A stretch of DNA of 24,507 bases from JAZKAD01 sp040389305 (GTDB taxonomy: Bacteria > Pseudomonadota > Alphaproteobacteria > Rickettsiales > Rickettsiaceae): the NCBI GenBank assembly GCA_040389305.1, contig JAZKAD010000055.1, positions 1-24,507 on the forward strand. Direction: 5' to 3'. Shown here piece after piece: positions 24,450 through 24,507 of this stretch (within the stretch, counting starts at the first letter, position 1; the number at the start of each line of letters is the position of its first letter). The translations under genes and the position numbers were made by a program. The notes under the pieces were generated by a model. It was given only the letters and a program-made list of their open reading frames with translations, did not search any database and was not told the DNA's origin.

Positions 24450-24507
24450 CCCCCAATCCACTCAAAAATCCTTACATTACTGTGCAGCAGCTAGGGCATA
24501 TGCCGGT

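Noticed and set aside
1..24507. CRISPR array or tRNA genes
   Set aside because: No regularly spaced repeats were seen, and the only tRNA-like T-arm plus CCA belongs to the tmRNA acceptor piece.

Overview
The window looks like a chromosomal segment of an intracellular, Rickettsiales-like alphaproteobacterium. The evidence is A+T-rich DNA with almost entirely housekeeping gene content, a circularly permuted two-piece tmRNA of the alphaproteobacterial kind, an alpha-type SspB adaptor, an ankyrin/coiled-coil protein of effector type, an IS remnant, a RelE-type toxin-antitoxin pair, a ProP-like MFS carrier and a biotin-dependent acyl-CoA carboxylase alpha subunit. I cannot name the genus from sequence alone. 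Two runs of 10 N (993-1002 and 9157-9166) are assembly gaps, and both fall inside genes.

Layout. 1-600: 3' remnant of an IS256-family transposase. 605-2135 (-): ankyrin/coiled-coil protein split by a gap. 2353-8302 (-): a tight gene block in transcription order glyS, murF, mraY, queE, queC, with overlaps or a 1-nt gap at most junctions and a plausible promoter just upstream of glyS. It joins translation, peptidoglycan precursor synthesis and queuosine precursor synthesis. 8501-8969 (-): RHH antitoxin and RelE toxin. 9116-10731 (-): GNAT acetyltransferase and hemF. 11011-15049 (+): dnaK, a strong terminator, dnaJ, yihY. 14997-19408 (-): pccA (its 3' end overlaps yihY tail to tail), tgt and mdh. 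19707-21062 (-): rho. 21421-21717 (-): a small unknown protein. 22003-23250 (-): MFS transporter. 23562-24449 (+): ssrA (two-piece tmRNA) followed directly by sspB.

How the genes connect. queE and queC make preQ0, and tgt, about 13 kb away, inserts the reduced product preQ1 into tRNA. dnaK and dnaJ form the Hsp70 folding machine. ssrA and sspB form a trans-translation and degradation module: the tmRNA adds the peptide ANDNVARRPFAVLAA to stalled proteins, and the adjacent gene encodes the adaptor family that delivers such tagged proteins to ClpXP. murF and mraY supply lipid I synthesis.

Most of the window is ordinary core genome. The parts worth a second look are the ssrA-sspB pairing with its basic tag, the ankyrin/coiled-coil protein, the pccA/yihY 3' overlap, the overlapping complementary arms and the G+C-rich hairpin between mdh and tgt, and the hemF reading frame that resumes beyond the assembly gap. 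I found no convincing wholly new multi-gene system.
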